The notes under the pieces: generated by a model
The model's database searches: none
What the model was told of the DNA's origin: nothing
What the model saw: the letters and a program-made list of their open reading frames with translations, nothing else
Shown here: positions 39,440-49,699 of the stretch, piece by piece
Position numbering within the stretch: position 1 is the first letter of the stretch
How the letters are laid out: every line of letters starts with the position of its first letter
Position numbers and translations under genes: made by a program
Assembly (NCBI GenBank): GCA_907163375.1
Contig: CAJQUW010000478.1
Coordinates: 168,852 to 232,851 of the forward strand
Direction of reading: 5' to 3'
Source of the DNA: Prostheceraeus crozeri
Taxonomy: Eukaryota > Platyhelminthes > Polycladida > Euryleptidae
DNA length: 64,000 bases

Positions 39440-39500
39440 TCATAAACGTAAATCTTGATCATAAACGTAAATCTTGATCACAAACGTAAATCTTAGCGTA
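39425..39500. repeat. Tandem CGTAAATCTTGATCATAAA repeat
   Basis: Four copies of a 19-base unit follow the fibre-like gene. Confidence 0.85.
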
Positions 39501-39549
39501 AATATTAACGTAAATATTTTTTCCCAAAAGTCAAATTTAATCCTAAAAA

Positions 39550-40094
39550 ATGCCTATAATTTATAAACACAATCTTAAACATTTTGCTTCAAATCAAAGA
39601 ATTGCTCATGAACCACGTATGAATCCTGTTTATCATTATGATAATAGAGAAACAATCGGAACACAAAAGTTCCTAGGCACCGCAGGTGCGTCCAAAAAGA
39701 AGGGGCTGGTATCTTCTCTGGTATTGGAAGTATCGTTAACTTAATTAAAAATAATAAAGATTTGATTACATCTATAGGTGCTATAGGTAGTACAGCTAGT
39801 GCAATATCAAATGCTGTCAAGTCTCAAAACGAATTAAAACAACTAGAAGCTATTCGTAAACTTAGGAATGATTCCGAAGAACTAAAAAATTTAAAAAAAC
39901 TTTCAGAGGAAACAAAAAACAAAATTGCTAACATAGCTGTTGGGGAAACCTTGAGGAGCGGAGCTCCGTCTGATAGTAAAAAAGGGAAGAAAACAGGCGT
40001 AGCCATAAAACGTTCAATTGAACCTACGGTTCGTTCAATTGAAGAAATAAGAGGTAATGGCGTGAGCAGCGGAGCTGGTCTAGCAAAATTCTAA
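39550..40094 (+). pseudogene. Polinton small membrane-active protein
   Basis: It starts MPIIYKHNLKHFASNQRIAH. The second part (39,762-40,094) has ITSIGAIGSTASAISNAVKS, an amphipathic glycine/alanine helix, then a charged helix and a short C-terminal tail. The composition resembles minor virion proteins of the adenovirus pVI/pX kind that disrupt membranes, but the match is at composition level only. It contains a CAATTGAACCTACGGTTCG palindrome near 40,010. About one break. Confidence 0.45.
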
Positions 40095-40187
40095 AATTAT
40101 ATTTTAGTAAAATTTTTTAGTAATTTTTTTAGTAAAACTTTTTTCTGTCTGTGAGAAAAACAAAAAGTCAAACTATTTTTTATAAAA

Positions 40188-41522
40188 ATGTCTTCGCTTA
40201 TCGAAAATAAATTTAGATTAGACGATCCTCCGTTCGTCAGTAATAATCAAAAAAAGAATGACTATATAAGAATTGCTATGAATCCCGGATCTTCCAGTAG
40301 AGTAAATACTGGAGGTGATTTAATTTTTGAAGTTGATAATCAGCAGAGTTATATATATTTACCTGATTCGTTTTTACATTGTGAATATTCTTTATATAGT
40401 GATGCTAATTTTACAACACCATTACCAGATACCGATAATATTGCACTAGAGAATAATTTTTTTCCAAGATTATTTACACAAATGCGTTTAGATGTTGCAA
40501 CTCAAAATATAGAAACAATAAGTGATTCTCCAGGTGTAATTGATACAATGCTTAGATTTGTAACAATTGGTGAAAATAATAAAAAGTATGAAATCGAAGG
40601 TTGGTTTCCTGATACTAATGATGGTATAATTGTTGATGATTTAACTCACGCTGGAACAGATGCAGCAGGAATTGCGAAAGATGTAGAAAATACTGCAAAA
40701 CATTTAAATAAAACAAATAATGATGCATATAAAGAAAGACGTGAATTTAACAAGAAAAGTAAACAGACAGTAAATTGGTCATTGTCTCCATTATTCGGAT
40801 ATTTAGATTATGATAAAATATCATATCAATTAAAATTTAAATTAATAATTCATCGTACAGCAAATAATGAATTAATCTTTTTTGGTAAGACTGGAAAAAA
40901 AGCATATTTAAAAATTGATAGACTTGAATGGTGGATTAAGCATATTACTCCTAGTTTAGAGATTGAAACAGCTATTGCAAAAAGATTAAATACTAACAAA
41001 CCAATTCCAGTAAATTTTCTAAAGCGTACTGCTAGTTCAGTAACTTTTTCCGAACAAAGATTTAACTGGCATTTTACTAGAACTGCGAATACTCCAAGAT
41101 ATTTATTACTAACATTTCAAAGAAATAATTCTCCAAGTTTTGATAAGAACGACAATCTTTTTCATATTAATACAATTCGAAGTTTACAAGTTTCATTAAA
41201 TCAAACCCGTTATCCAATTGATCCATTAAGATTCGATGATACCAATAATCAATTTATGGAAGGATATGATTCTTATCGAAATCTTTGTATAGAATTTGGA
41301 GTTGAACCACAATAAACTCCTGGAGATTGGAGACATTTATATCCTGTTTTCTGTTTCGATTTAAGTGCACAATCTGAAGATATTATCAAGACTGGTTGTG
41401 ATGTAACAACTAATATTGAAAAAAAAGATTCCACAACTTCATTGATGGCTTATGGTTTATTGCTGGAAGATGTAAAATATTCTATTGAAATTCTTAATGG
41501 AAAGATGGTTAGGATAGGCTAA
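40188..41522 (+). pseudogene. Polinton major capsid protein (double jelly roll)
   Basis: An open frame of 375 codons starts MSSLIENKFRLDDPPFVSNN. QQSYIYLPDSFLHCEYSLY is strand-rich. FFPRLFTQMRLDVATQNIET and SPGVIDTMLRFVTI follow. The second barrel has SPLFGYLDYDKISYQLKFK, WWIKHITPSLEIETAIAKRL and FNWHFTRTANTPRYLLLTFQ, and a downstream HLYPVFCFDLSAQSED block. This order and the TPRYLLLTFQ / FDL pattern are characteristic of Polinton MCPs, which build an icosahedral shell. About one break. Confidence 0.8.
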
Positions 41523-41845
41523 AGCCAGAGGAGCTTCATTCCGATCGGTTAATAACCTGAGGACCTTTGGTCCGATAGGCTAAAGCCCAAGACTTCGTCG
41601 ATTAATTAATTTTTCTGATAACTTAAAATTTTTTTTAGTAATTAGTAATAAATTTTTTTGTAACTAGAATAGATTAAAAATTCTTAACTTAAAAATTTTT
41701 CGTAACTAGAATAGATTTAAAATTCCTAACTTAAAATTTATTCATGACTAGAATAGATCAAAATTCCTAATTTAAAATTTATTCATAACTAGAATAGATC
41801 AAAATTCTTAACTTAAAATTTTCGTAACTTAAAATTTTTTTATTA
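41510..41845. repeat. GC-rich palindromes and ~44-bp tandem repeats
   Basis: 41,515-41,610 holds GC-rich hairpin blocks (GATAGGCTAAAGCC twice, CCTGAGGACCTTTGGTCCG). 41,620-41,835 holds four to five diverged copies of a ~44-base unit with AACTAGAATAGATCAAAATT and AACTTAAAATTTATTC. Confidence 0.8.
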
Positions 41846-41848
41846 AAA

Positions 41849-42328
41849 ATGTCGCAAGCGAAAAGTAATAATAAAACTGTTGAATTAAAATTACGTAATA
41901 TTGTTGACAAAAATACCACTAAAACTATTACGATTAACAAAAAAAGGTATTACATAAGTAAACCAATGATAGAGAATATTCAATTACAAGAAGAAAAGAA
42001 TGGTGGAATTCTCCCATTAATTCCACTAATAATAGGAGGCATAGCAGCAGCAGGAAGTGTTGCAGGTGGGACAGCTGGTATTGTCCAAGCAATAAATAAA
42101 AATAAATCAGAGAAGGCAGCATTAGAAGAACAAAAGCGTCATAATAGAGAGTTAGAGAAAGTTGCTAGGGGTGACGGAATAGTAGATAATTTTATTAGTA
42201 AATTAAAATTAGTTGATGAAGGAAAACGAGTTCTTAAAAATATTCTCCACTATGTTGATGATTTAATTGAAATTAAAGAAACTAAAGATGGTTCTGGAAT
42301 ATATCTAAGTCCTAGTATGATTCGGTAA
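41849..42328 (+). CDS. Polinton adenovirus pX-like protein
   Basis: The 159-codon frame has a basic N-terminus (KLRNIVDKNTTKTITINKKR). A GGILPLIPLIIGGIAAAGSV segment with AGGTAGIVQAINKNKSEKAA follows, then a charged tail. The short GG-x-LPLIPLI-hydrophobic-Gly stretch followed by basic residues is the hallmark of adenovirus core protein X-like proteins in adintoviruses and Polintons. It appears whole. It sits between capsid and PLA2/integrase genes, in the virion module. Confidence 0.65.
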   Translation: MSQAKSNNKTVELKLRNIVDKNTTKTITINKKRYYISKPMIENIQLQEEKNGGILPLIPLIIGGIAAAGSVAGGTAGIVQAINKNKSEKAALEEQKRHNRELEKVARGDGIVDNFISKLKLVDEGKRVLKNILHYVDDLIEIKETKDGSGIYLSPSMIR

Positions 42329-42367
42329 AACTTTTATTTTATCTTTAAAAATTTTTTATCTTTTAAA

Positions 42368-43749
42368 ATGAATTCTACAAATTCCGAAAATTTAATTAAA
42401 TTAAAAATTGCTAATTTAAATTTATTAAATTATCTATTAAACAAAAATAAAAACTCAAATTGTAAAATTTATGAAGGTAACGACATACAAAAAACATTAG
42501 AAAACTTTCCTGGATTTATTTGGAGTAAATATTCGAAAGAAAAACATCTTCCTGGTCATTCATATACCGGTCCAGGAACTCGATTAGATATAAGACTAGA
42601 TGAGAATAATAATCCGAAACCAGGTGAAGAACCAATAAATAGAGTAGATGCCGCCGCTTATAGACATGATTTAGCTTATCGAAATCATGATCTAAGTTCT
42701 CGACATGCAGCTGATAAGAAGATGATTCAAGAATTAGATAGTATTCAAAATCCAACATTTAGAGAAAAAATTGAAAGAATGTTTGTTAAGAAAGCTTTAC
42801 AAGCTAAAATATTATTCGGTCAGGGTTTAAATGAAACGACAGCAAAGCTGTCTGAGAGCAACGCTCGAACCTACGCGTCCGAAATCCACAAGGAATATAG
42901 AAGGCCTAAATATTTATTGAAAGTAAAAGTATTTAATAAAGATGATATTTGGAGTGCTGATCTTATTCATATGCCGAATGAAAAAGATCGAACCGAAGGT
43001 TCTAAGACAGAGTCTGATTATAAATACGCATTGACCGTTATAGATTTATATACACGATACGCTTGGGTAAAGCCTTTAAAAAATAAAAGTGGTCTTTCAG
43101 CTAAATATGCGTTTGAAGAAATCTTTAAAGAAAGTAAGAGAAAGCCAAAAAATTGTTTGTTGATAAAGGGTCGGAATTTTATAACCGAAACGTTCAGCCA
43201 CTATTTGAAACAGACGAAAGTCATCGCCAAGGCTCAGTTTATTCAACTGAAAATTCAGGGAAGGCCGTAGTGATAGAAAGATTCAATCGGACGTTAAAAA
43301 ATAAATTATTCAAGAAATTTACTGAGCAAAGAAATCAGAAATGGTTGAAGATATTGCCAGGAATTGTAGAGCAGTACAATAATAAAGTTCATTCAGGTAT
43401 TGAAGAAACTCCAAAGAATGCTTCTGACGACCCTGATTTAATACGAAAGAAAATATTCGAGAATAATTATTCGAACGAGAATAATTATTCGAACGAAAAT
43501 AATTATTCGAATGAGAGTAATCCGAATTTGCAGAAACTTAAGCCGAAATTTAAAATTGGAGATAGAGTTAGAATATTTAAATGTAAGAATAAATTTGAAA
43601 AAGGCTTCGACGGATACTGGACTAAAGAAATATTTGAAGTTTCTAAAATAAATCAAAGTTATCCGATTACTTACGAAATCAAAGATTTAGATGATGAAGA
43701 TATCAGAGGCCGATTTTATCAAAATGAATTACAGAAAACAGAGCTTTAG
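42368..43749 (+). pseudogene. Phospholipase A2-like domain in frame with integrase
   Basis: The 300-codon first frame (42,368-43,270) starts with ~60 helical residues. KHLPGHSYTGPGTRLDIRLD and NRVDAAAYRHDLAYRNHDLS follow, the calcium loop and His-Asp pair of parvovirus-type PLA2. The same frame continues to EIHKEYRRPKYLLKVKVFNK and DIWSADLIHMP, the retrovirus-type integrase core. Integrase continues with VVIERFNRTLKNKLFKKFTE and a chromo-like end (FKIGDRVRIFKCKNKFEKGF). About one break. A 21-base repeat coding NNYSNE (x3) lies near 43,460. Confidence 0.8.
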
Positions 43750-43847
43750 CTTCGCTTGAGTTATGGATTGTTTAACTCTAACATTATATCTAGAAATGGT
43801 ACTCCTTTTTGTAATTTGTACAAAACGTATAAACATAATTGTCCACA

Positions 43848-44216
43848 TTAGGTAGTGCCTGGTGTTTGAATTTGAAACGTATTGTATGTTCCCGTTCCAA
43901 GTAATTCTTTTACTTCATTTGTAGGGGGCAAACCGTATGAGTCAAAATAATAATTAGAACAGTTTATATTTCTTTGTCCTGCTGACCAATGTACGCCTTT
44001 TTCATCTGACGTATGAAGATCTGTTATGAAATTTACAGTTTGAAATTTGTTCCGGGAACTGAAGGTTCCTGTTGGCCTATTTTTTAGGAATTGTAATTCG
44101 TCTCTCATTAGAAGATGAAAATTCTTTATTCCCAATTGATTTGCGATTTTCTTTAAATCGAAATTCGTTGTTGTCTGTGTTCCATATAATTTCAAAAACT
44201 CATCTATGTTGCTCAT
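43848..44216 (-). pseudogene. Polinton adenovirus-type cysteine protease
   Basis: The frame begins MSNIDEFLKLYGTQTTTNFD. It contains TDLHTSDEKGVHWSAGQRNI with the catalytic His, and NYYFDSYGLPPTNEVKELLG with the acidic partner, the Ulp1/adenain pattern. The family protease cuts capsid and core precursors. Coded opposite to the integrase and convergent with it. It is broken once near its end. Confidence 0.85.
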
Positions 44217-44459
44217 TTTATAATAAAAAAATTTCTTATAGGGTCCCCCTAGATTTAAAAAACTGTCTCATAATGATGACTTACCTTACTACTTATTCGC
44301 TTTTGAAATGATTATATTATAATTATTCTAATCTATATTGTTTTACATATTTCCATTTTCTTCATGAACTTCTCAAAATGAATTAGAAAAAACTGAGTTT
44401 TAGATGGTTCTTGAATCACTGCTTGCTTGCTTGCTTTTCAGATGTAGTTGTCCACAAAA

Positions 44460-44885
44460 TCATTTGTCTTGATTGGCTTGCAATTGTGATGTCTCTTCAT
44501 CTTGAGTTGATGATGTCCCCGGTTGTAGATTTAAAACTATTTGACTTGTTTTCATTGTCTTATTATAATAATCCATCTCAAGTTGTTCATCAAAAGAACG
44601 CTTCATTCTCGCCGTTTCACGTTTCACAATATATTGATTTTGTAAAGTTCTTCGCTTACGTTCTAATGCAGCAGCGCCTTTAACTTCGTTTAAAATTCGC
44701 TGTGATATTTCACACGACGTCAAGAAATCATCAAAATCAATATCACTAATGTTTTCCAAACTTTTTTGTAGTTCCACAGTATTTATGAAATGATTCTTCT
44801 TTACAAATTCGTTGATCAGGCACACTTTTTTTGCGATTTGTCCTTTTGTCGTTTCAATACGATCACCCAAATGTTTACTCATCAT
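44460..44885 (-). CDS. Polinton helical protein, unassigned
   Basis: 141 codons, MMSKHLGDRIETTKGQIAKK. It is almost all helical, with ALERKRRTLQNQYIVKRETA and a Q/S/T-rich end. No family recognised. It is the last gene before the right terminal repeat, on the minus strand after the protease. Confidence 0.5.
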   Translation of the reverse strand: MMSKHLGDRIETTKGQIAKKVCLINEFVKKNHFINTVELQKSLENISDIDFDDFLTSCEISQRILNEVKGAAALERKRRTLQNQYIVKRETARMKRSFDEQLEMDYYNKTMKTSQIVLNLQPGTSSTQDEETSQLQANQDK

Positions 44886-45626
44886 GAATGATAGAAATGA
44901 ATGAGATGAATTAAAATAAACTAACTATCTAATACTCCTTGAGAGAAGAACTTCATTCGTTAATGTGTTTCATTGTTTAAGTGATTGTTTAAAATTGCTA
45001 TAACAACTATCTTGCATATCGGCGTTGCCCTTATGCGTTCTAAATTCACAATAAAAATTGCTTTTTTATTATCACCACACCCGCATGTGTTCTCAACTCA
45101 CAAGAAGAATTGCTTTTTATTGCTGCCCGTATGTGTTTTAACCTATTCATGTGGAAACAGGAAACGCTAAATGAATTTTGCAAATCGATTTTCTAAAACT
45201 GAATTTGAAAACAGACTTTACAAATGGATTTTGAAAATAGATTTTGAAAACAGATTCTGAAAATAATTTACGTAGGGGTAAATTGAAATGTGAAAACTTT
45301 ACGCACGCGTAAGTTGAAATGTCAAAAGTTTACCGATGGGTAAATTGAAATGACAAGAGATAGCACGATAATTTTAGGGGAAAGCTGCTAGATGTTTCTC
45401 TCTCTTCAATCTCTGTCTCTCTTCAATTATCAGCCAGTGTACGGGTTCATTGAATAATTTTGAGTTTATGAGTTACAATAATCTTCTAGTTCACACAATT
45501 AGTACTTTAAATAATGTTGAAAATACAATAACGAAGAATGTCTAAGTAATAATTGCGTCTTCTTAATTTATCATATTGCTCTAATCTTAATAATAATTGA
45601 GAACCATTTCACCTGTTTTTAATTGA
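44886..45626. other. Non-coding right arm of the Polinton
   Basis: AT-rich with short direct repeats: GATTTTGAAAACAGATT-like units (45,195-45,260) and TAAATTGAAATG/TAAGTTGAAATG units (45,270-45,350). No gene seen. Probably promoter and 5' sequence of the minus-strand gene. Confidence 0.5.
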
Positions 45627-46119
45627 GATAACGAAGGATATATTCTTGCGGTTTCTTCCACTTTTGTTTCTTCCATTTTTAAAGAAATATTATTAGTCAC
45701 ATGTTATATTTTAAAAACCTGAAAGATGGATAAAATTCATGAATTTGAAATTCTCAACTTTTATGATTTTTGGTGTCCTGGAACGGTCATGATTTAAGCG
45801 AGAAAATTGTAATTCTCAAATTTTGTGATTCTTAACTTTTATGATTTTCGGTGTCCTGGAACGGTCATGATTTTGGGGGTGAAAATTGTAATTCTCATAT
45901 TTGAGATTTTGAAAAATTTGAAAATTGGGTATTTTTAAAAACGCCTAAATTTTCGCCCTTCGGCCTTCGGCCACGTGAAATTTGAAGTCTACCTAAATTT
46001 TTGAAATTTTTGAAATTTTGATTTTTTGAAAAAAACCCGCAAAAGTGTGACATCCGGCGCAAGCGAAGCGAAGCAAAGCGAAGCGAAGCGTCGCGCCGGA
46101 TGTCACACTATATACTACT
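45627..46119. repeat. Right terminal inverted repeat of the Polinton
   Basis: Complement of 29,073-29,585, shorter by one 15-base unit. It carries the 16-bp-arm hairpin at 46,045-46,060 and 46,093-46,108, and a copy of the first codons of the leftmost gene. Confidence 0.9.
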
Positions 46120-46847
46120 GTGGCATCCCTACAAAGGTGCATGTTGTTCAGGATTTGTCAGAAAAGGAGTACTTTGCAAGCCGTCTTGACTTTGCTGCCG
46201 ACGAGCTGCAACGTATGAGAGAGGATCCGCTGCGTCTTCATGCTCTTGCGTTTTCCAATGAGGCACATTTTTACATTGACGAAGCAGTCAATCGCCATAA
46301 CCACCAATACTGGGCCCCAGAGAATCCACCATTGGTTTGGTAAAACCTTCACCCTGAGAATGGTCGGTCCTTTCTTTTTCGAGCAAACCGTAAACGGTGA
46401 GCGTTGCCTTCCCATGCTACAGGAACAGTTTTGGCCTGAAGTGAAGCGACTCGGACTCAACGAGGAGATGATCCTCATGCAGGACGGTGCTCCACCGCAC
46501 TGGAGTTGGGCGGTTCTAAATTGGCTGGACAGGAAGTTTCCTGACAGATGGATTGATCGAGGAGGTCACGATCGTTTGCCAGCGCGTTCCCCGGATCTGA
46601 AACCTTGTAACTTCTTCCGGTGGGGATTCATCAAGCCAAAAGTTTACGGCACGCGTCTTAGCGACAACGAAGAATTGGAGGAACGAATTATATCTGCTTT
46701 CGATGAAGCGACAGCTGAGATGCGACACATCACCATGCAGGAGTATCGTGATCGATTGGCAAGAGCTGTCGAAAATGATGATCATTATGTCGAAGTGCGT
46801 ATCTCATGACTTGTTGACTTTATGATGTTGAACATGAATTGCATATA

Positions 46848-49593
46848 GGGTACGAGGGGGTAATTTCGCCATGTTTTCATTTAATTGATGTTTTCGAATA
46901 TTTATTAATTTATCTATGGCATTGTGATCACTTTTCTAGCCCTTCTATGCGTGCTCTAGAATATATGATATAGATATATACTAAATATACCATTATATAC
47001 TTTATGGGATGCCTTGCAATGCAACCACTCAATTATTTTTATTTAAAGCAATTAGGGGATATTTCGCCATGTATGCTAGCATCACGCAAAACCGAGATAT
47101 TTGCAAATCCTCACAAGCAGATATTTTATTGCTGAATCAATGAACATCCTTTCTTTTGTCATATAGAATAGCACCACATGTACTAAGTAGAACACTAACA
47201 ACATGCTCGATACTTGGTTTGCCCTTAATTTTCACAATTAAAACACTTGTCCACGCCAAAACAACTTTCACAGCACCAGAGTGAGCAAACAACACATCTA
47301 AACCAGTCCTCAACATTGTAACGATCATAGCACTCAGTCTCACAAACGCAGCAGAGACATGTGGAGGAACTCATTGGCTTTTCTTTGTTATCTTTGCTAA
47401 CCGTTTTTGTAGCTTTAAATCTGAGTTTTACTTTCATTTGTTTCTTCTTTTTGCTTTCATCTCTGTTCTTCATCAAATCTCTTACGATGGCAATATGTTT
47501 CCTTTGGTGTGTGGCTCTTGTTGCTTTCTTTGGGCTACTGAATGCCGATCGAATAGATGAATTAGGCGACGAAATTTCTGATGGCAGATAATTCAAACTT
47601 TCTTGGTCTGGAACTTGGTCCAGAGTTGTCCTTGCTCTGGTTGCTTCCATACCAAGATCGTCATTGCTGAACGAGACTTTTTGTGAATTCCACAATCTTA
47701 ACGGCTTCCTTGTTGACAGGAAACAATCCACAATAAGCAAACGAATCTACAACAAAACCTTGCTTCAGTTGCATTTGTTCAAAACAACTTTTGAACACCT
47801 TCACAAAGGAAAGTCGCGTAAGAGCTTGCTCAGAACTATCACGCAAATATTGTTCAATATTTTTCGTCCAAAGAGATTTGAGTGACTTGTTAAAGTGAGT
47901 ATCAAGCGGTTGGAGTCGATGAGAACAATGAGGTGGTAAGCACAACAGTTCGATGTTATTCTCGACACAATATTTAATAGCCTCCGTTGTCACATGTGAT
48001 GAATGTCCATCAAGAATAAGTAAACACTTCTTCCCTGGAATCTTGATCCGGTGTTCTTGAAAGAAGTGAAGAAATTTAAGAAACACTTCGCTGTCGATGT
48101 AGCCAGTCTTAGAATTTGTAATTTCTGCCGAAGAATATTCCTGATGAACTTCCTGTGCTACGACACCACCTTTCATAATGACGAAAAGTCGAAGGCAATC
48201 GCCACTTGCATTAATGCTTGGGACTATCGTTGTGAGCGTTCCTCTCCCACCAACTTTGATCGACTGGACGGTCCGAGTTCCTCTTGCTGCAATTACTTGA
48301 GTCGGATTATTCGGAACGGTGGAAAGCCCCGTCTCATCGATGTTGTAAACCAGCTGTGGGTAGTCGCGAAGATCAAGTTCGTCATAGATTTTTTCGAGGT
48401 CCTCATAAATATCTGACACTCGCTTGTGATTGAATGCTTGTGCTCTGGCAGCACTAAGACCTTCTGGCTTTCTCAATGACAGCGCTGGATGGCGATTCTT
48501 AAATGAGAACCACCAGTCTCGTGAACAGTGCCCCGAATGACGCCAATTGCTCGGAATAGGACCATTTAGCTGCTTTCTTCTTTGTAGAATAGTAGCATGC
48601 GTGTGTGCAGATTCGAGGAGACCAGATATGCTGAGAGGGAAGCCTCTTCGTTCCAAGTAGATTAGACGAGCGCAAATCTCATTCTCCTGCTCTTGCGTGA
48701 ATATAGTAGGCCTACCAATATTTTCCTGCTTCCGCTGACGCTGGAGTTGATCGGCTATCGTCCTCCTCGACACTTTGAACACCCGTGACGCAACGCTTGG
48801 TGTATGATCTCCTGCCCTCACCGAGTTAACTGCAGCAAGCAAGTTTTCTTTGTCGTACTGCTGGTAAGCTTTCTTTGAGACGTAAGTGCGCGGCATAACT
48901 GCAAGAAAAATACTTTCAATGAGTTCTGTGATTTAGCCGATATCTAGTAATAGGAAGACATAAGTTCAAGGATAAAGAAGACAAAAAATATAGAAGTATA
49001 AGGCAGTGTATCGAATATGGCAGACTTTATAGATACAAGGGGTTATTTCGCCGATTTTCTTATGTGTACTGAAAAGACTTAAAACATGTTAGTTCTTATT
49101 GAATCAAAGTTTTGCTTGTTACTCTCGTATTCTTCTACCTAAATGAAGCGCTTTTGCTCATGATATCATTATTTCAGAAATTCTCTCTTTTTTGGCGAAA
49201 TAACCCCTTATTTCTGTCATCGACTTCAACCTATACTTATCAATAAAACAGTGTATATTCATCGCCTAAATTCGGAAATTATGAACAAATGTTAGATGAA
49301 GATAAGATCTACTTACCGTCGTCTGGTACGTTGACACAACTCTTGGACAAATGACGATCGAGGCAAACACGCTATTCGATGTGATTCCCGTCTCCTCCAA
49401 TGAGACGTCACGTAGCAGCAGTAGACGCAGTGTATGGCTGCTTGATTCTCATCATAAGCTGATCGAATACAATGTCTGATGACTAGACTGGCATTCGGGG
49501 CAAACACTTGCATATTAAAAGAGCGAAACGGCTCATCGCAACAGTAAATAACTTGGCGAAATATCCCCTGGGCGAAATTACTCCCTCGTACCC
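46848..49593 (-). mobile_element. Pogo/Tigger-like element, 2.75 kb
   Basis: The ends share GGGTACGAGGG and GTAATTTCGCC (23 bp, one mismatch), flanked by TA (46,846-46,847 and 49,594-49,595). Further copies of GGGGATATTTCGCC or GGGGTTATTTCGCC lie at 47,046, 49,039, 49,193 and 49,560, as subterminal binding sites. One transposase gene is read on the minus strand. It sits in the mariner 3' untranslated region. Confidence 0.9.
47225..48896 (-). pseudogene. Pogo/Tigger-type transposase with C-terminal zinc finger
   Basis: From ATG 48,896: MPRTYVSKKAYQQYDKENLL, a psq-like HTH; then a CENP-B-type HTH (GRPTIFTQEQENEICARL) and the DDE domain with YNIDETGL, CLLILDGHSSH and HRLQPLDTHF (the last two Asp 35 residues apart). 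The first 411 codons are open to 47,661. A second frame (to 47,225) continues with a basic region and CLCCVCETECYD, WFRCVVCSLWCCESCFG and CFNCEN, a PHD-like zinc finger. The switch falls at a run of five A near 47,682, a likely one-base indel or a frameshift site. Otherwise it looks intact. Confidence 0.85.
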
Positions 49594-49699
49594 TATTGGA
49601 AAAATTATTAAAATTATGTGTTATTTTCATTGACATCTGATCAAAAGCAGCAAAATTATAGGCATTTAGAATCGGCGGTTTTAATTGGTCCACCCTGTA

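Larger units (their letters stand above)
29073..46119. mobile_element. Polinton/Maverick element, 17.0 kb
   Basis: It begins AGTAGTATATAG and ends CTATATACTACT, inside a 6-bp duplication GTGGCA (29,067-29,072 and 46,120-46,125). Terminal inverted repeats of about 500 bp run 29,073-29,585 and 45,627-46,119. The 6-bp duplication, AG start and gene set (integrase, DNA polymerase B, ATPase, protease, two capsid proteins) define a Polinton. It is AT-rich, unlike its surroundings. It looks complete in layout but is a fossil with roughly ten breaks spread over most larger genes. The near-identical inverted repeats and clean duplication suggest a young insertion. Confidence 0.95.
28729..46809 (+). 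pseudogene. Mariner transposase in two pieces
   Basis: Left piece, 28,729-29,072: MAFIVKERAKCGMWFDSMQS and SVQRRFRKEFSK (first HTH), then ALDMSRNTVQRILKDLKW (second HTH), with stops and frame changes between. Right piece, 46,126-46,809: YWAPENPP, VGPFFFEQTVNGERCLPML, MILMQDGAPPH (second Asp) and ARSPDLKPCNFFRWG (third Asp), ending at TGA 46,807. The first catalytic position reads FSNEAHF, Asn instead of Asp. The second and third Asp are 36 residues apart. A frame change near 46,337 adds to the damage. The 17-kb gap between the pieces is the Polinton. Confidence 0.85.
28435..49697 (+). mobile_element. Mariner element, split by a Polinton and a pogo element
   Basis: The ends share TTAAAACCGCCGATTCTAAA (left ~28,450, right its complement ~49,665-49,685). 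The right end reads CAGGGTGGACC then TA; the left tip is degraded. After removal of the two insertions it is about 1.45 kb, normal for mariner. It encodes one transposase, in two pieces around the Polinton. Nesting order: PLE remnant, then mariner, then Polinton and pogo. Confidence 0.85.

Noticed and set aside
29073-46119. Polinton as an integrated free-living virus
   Set aside because: Gene set overlaps with adintoviruses, but the 6-bp duplication, long inverted repeats and damage only support calling it a Polinton fossil.
48051-48416. 121-codon plus frame opposite the pogo transposase
   Set aside because: Antisense of the well-conserved DDE domain.
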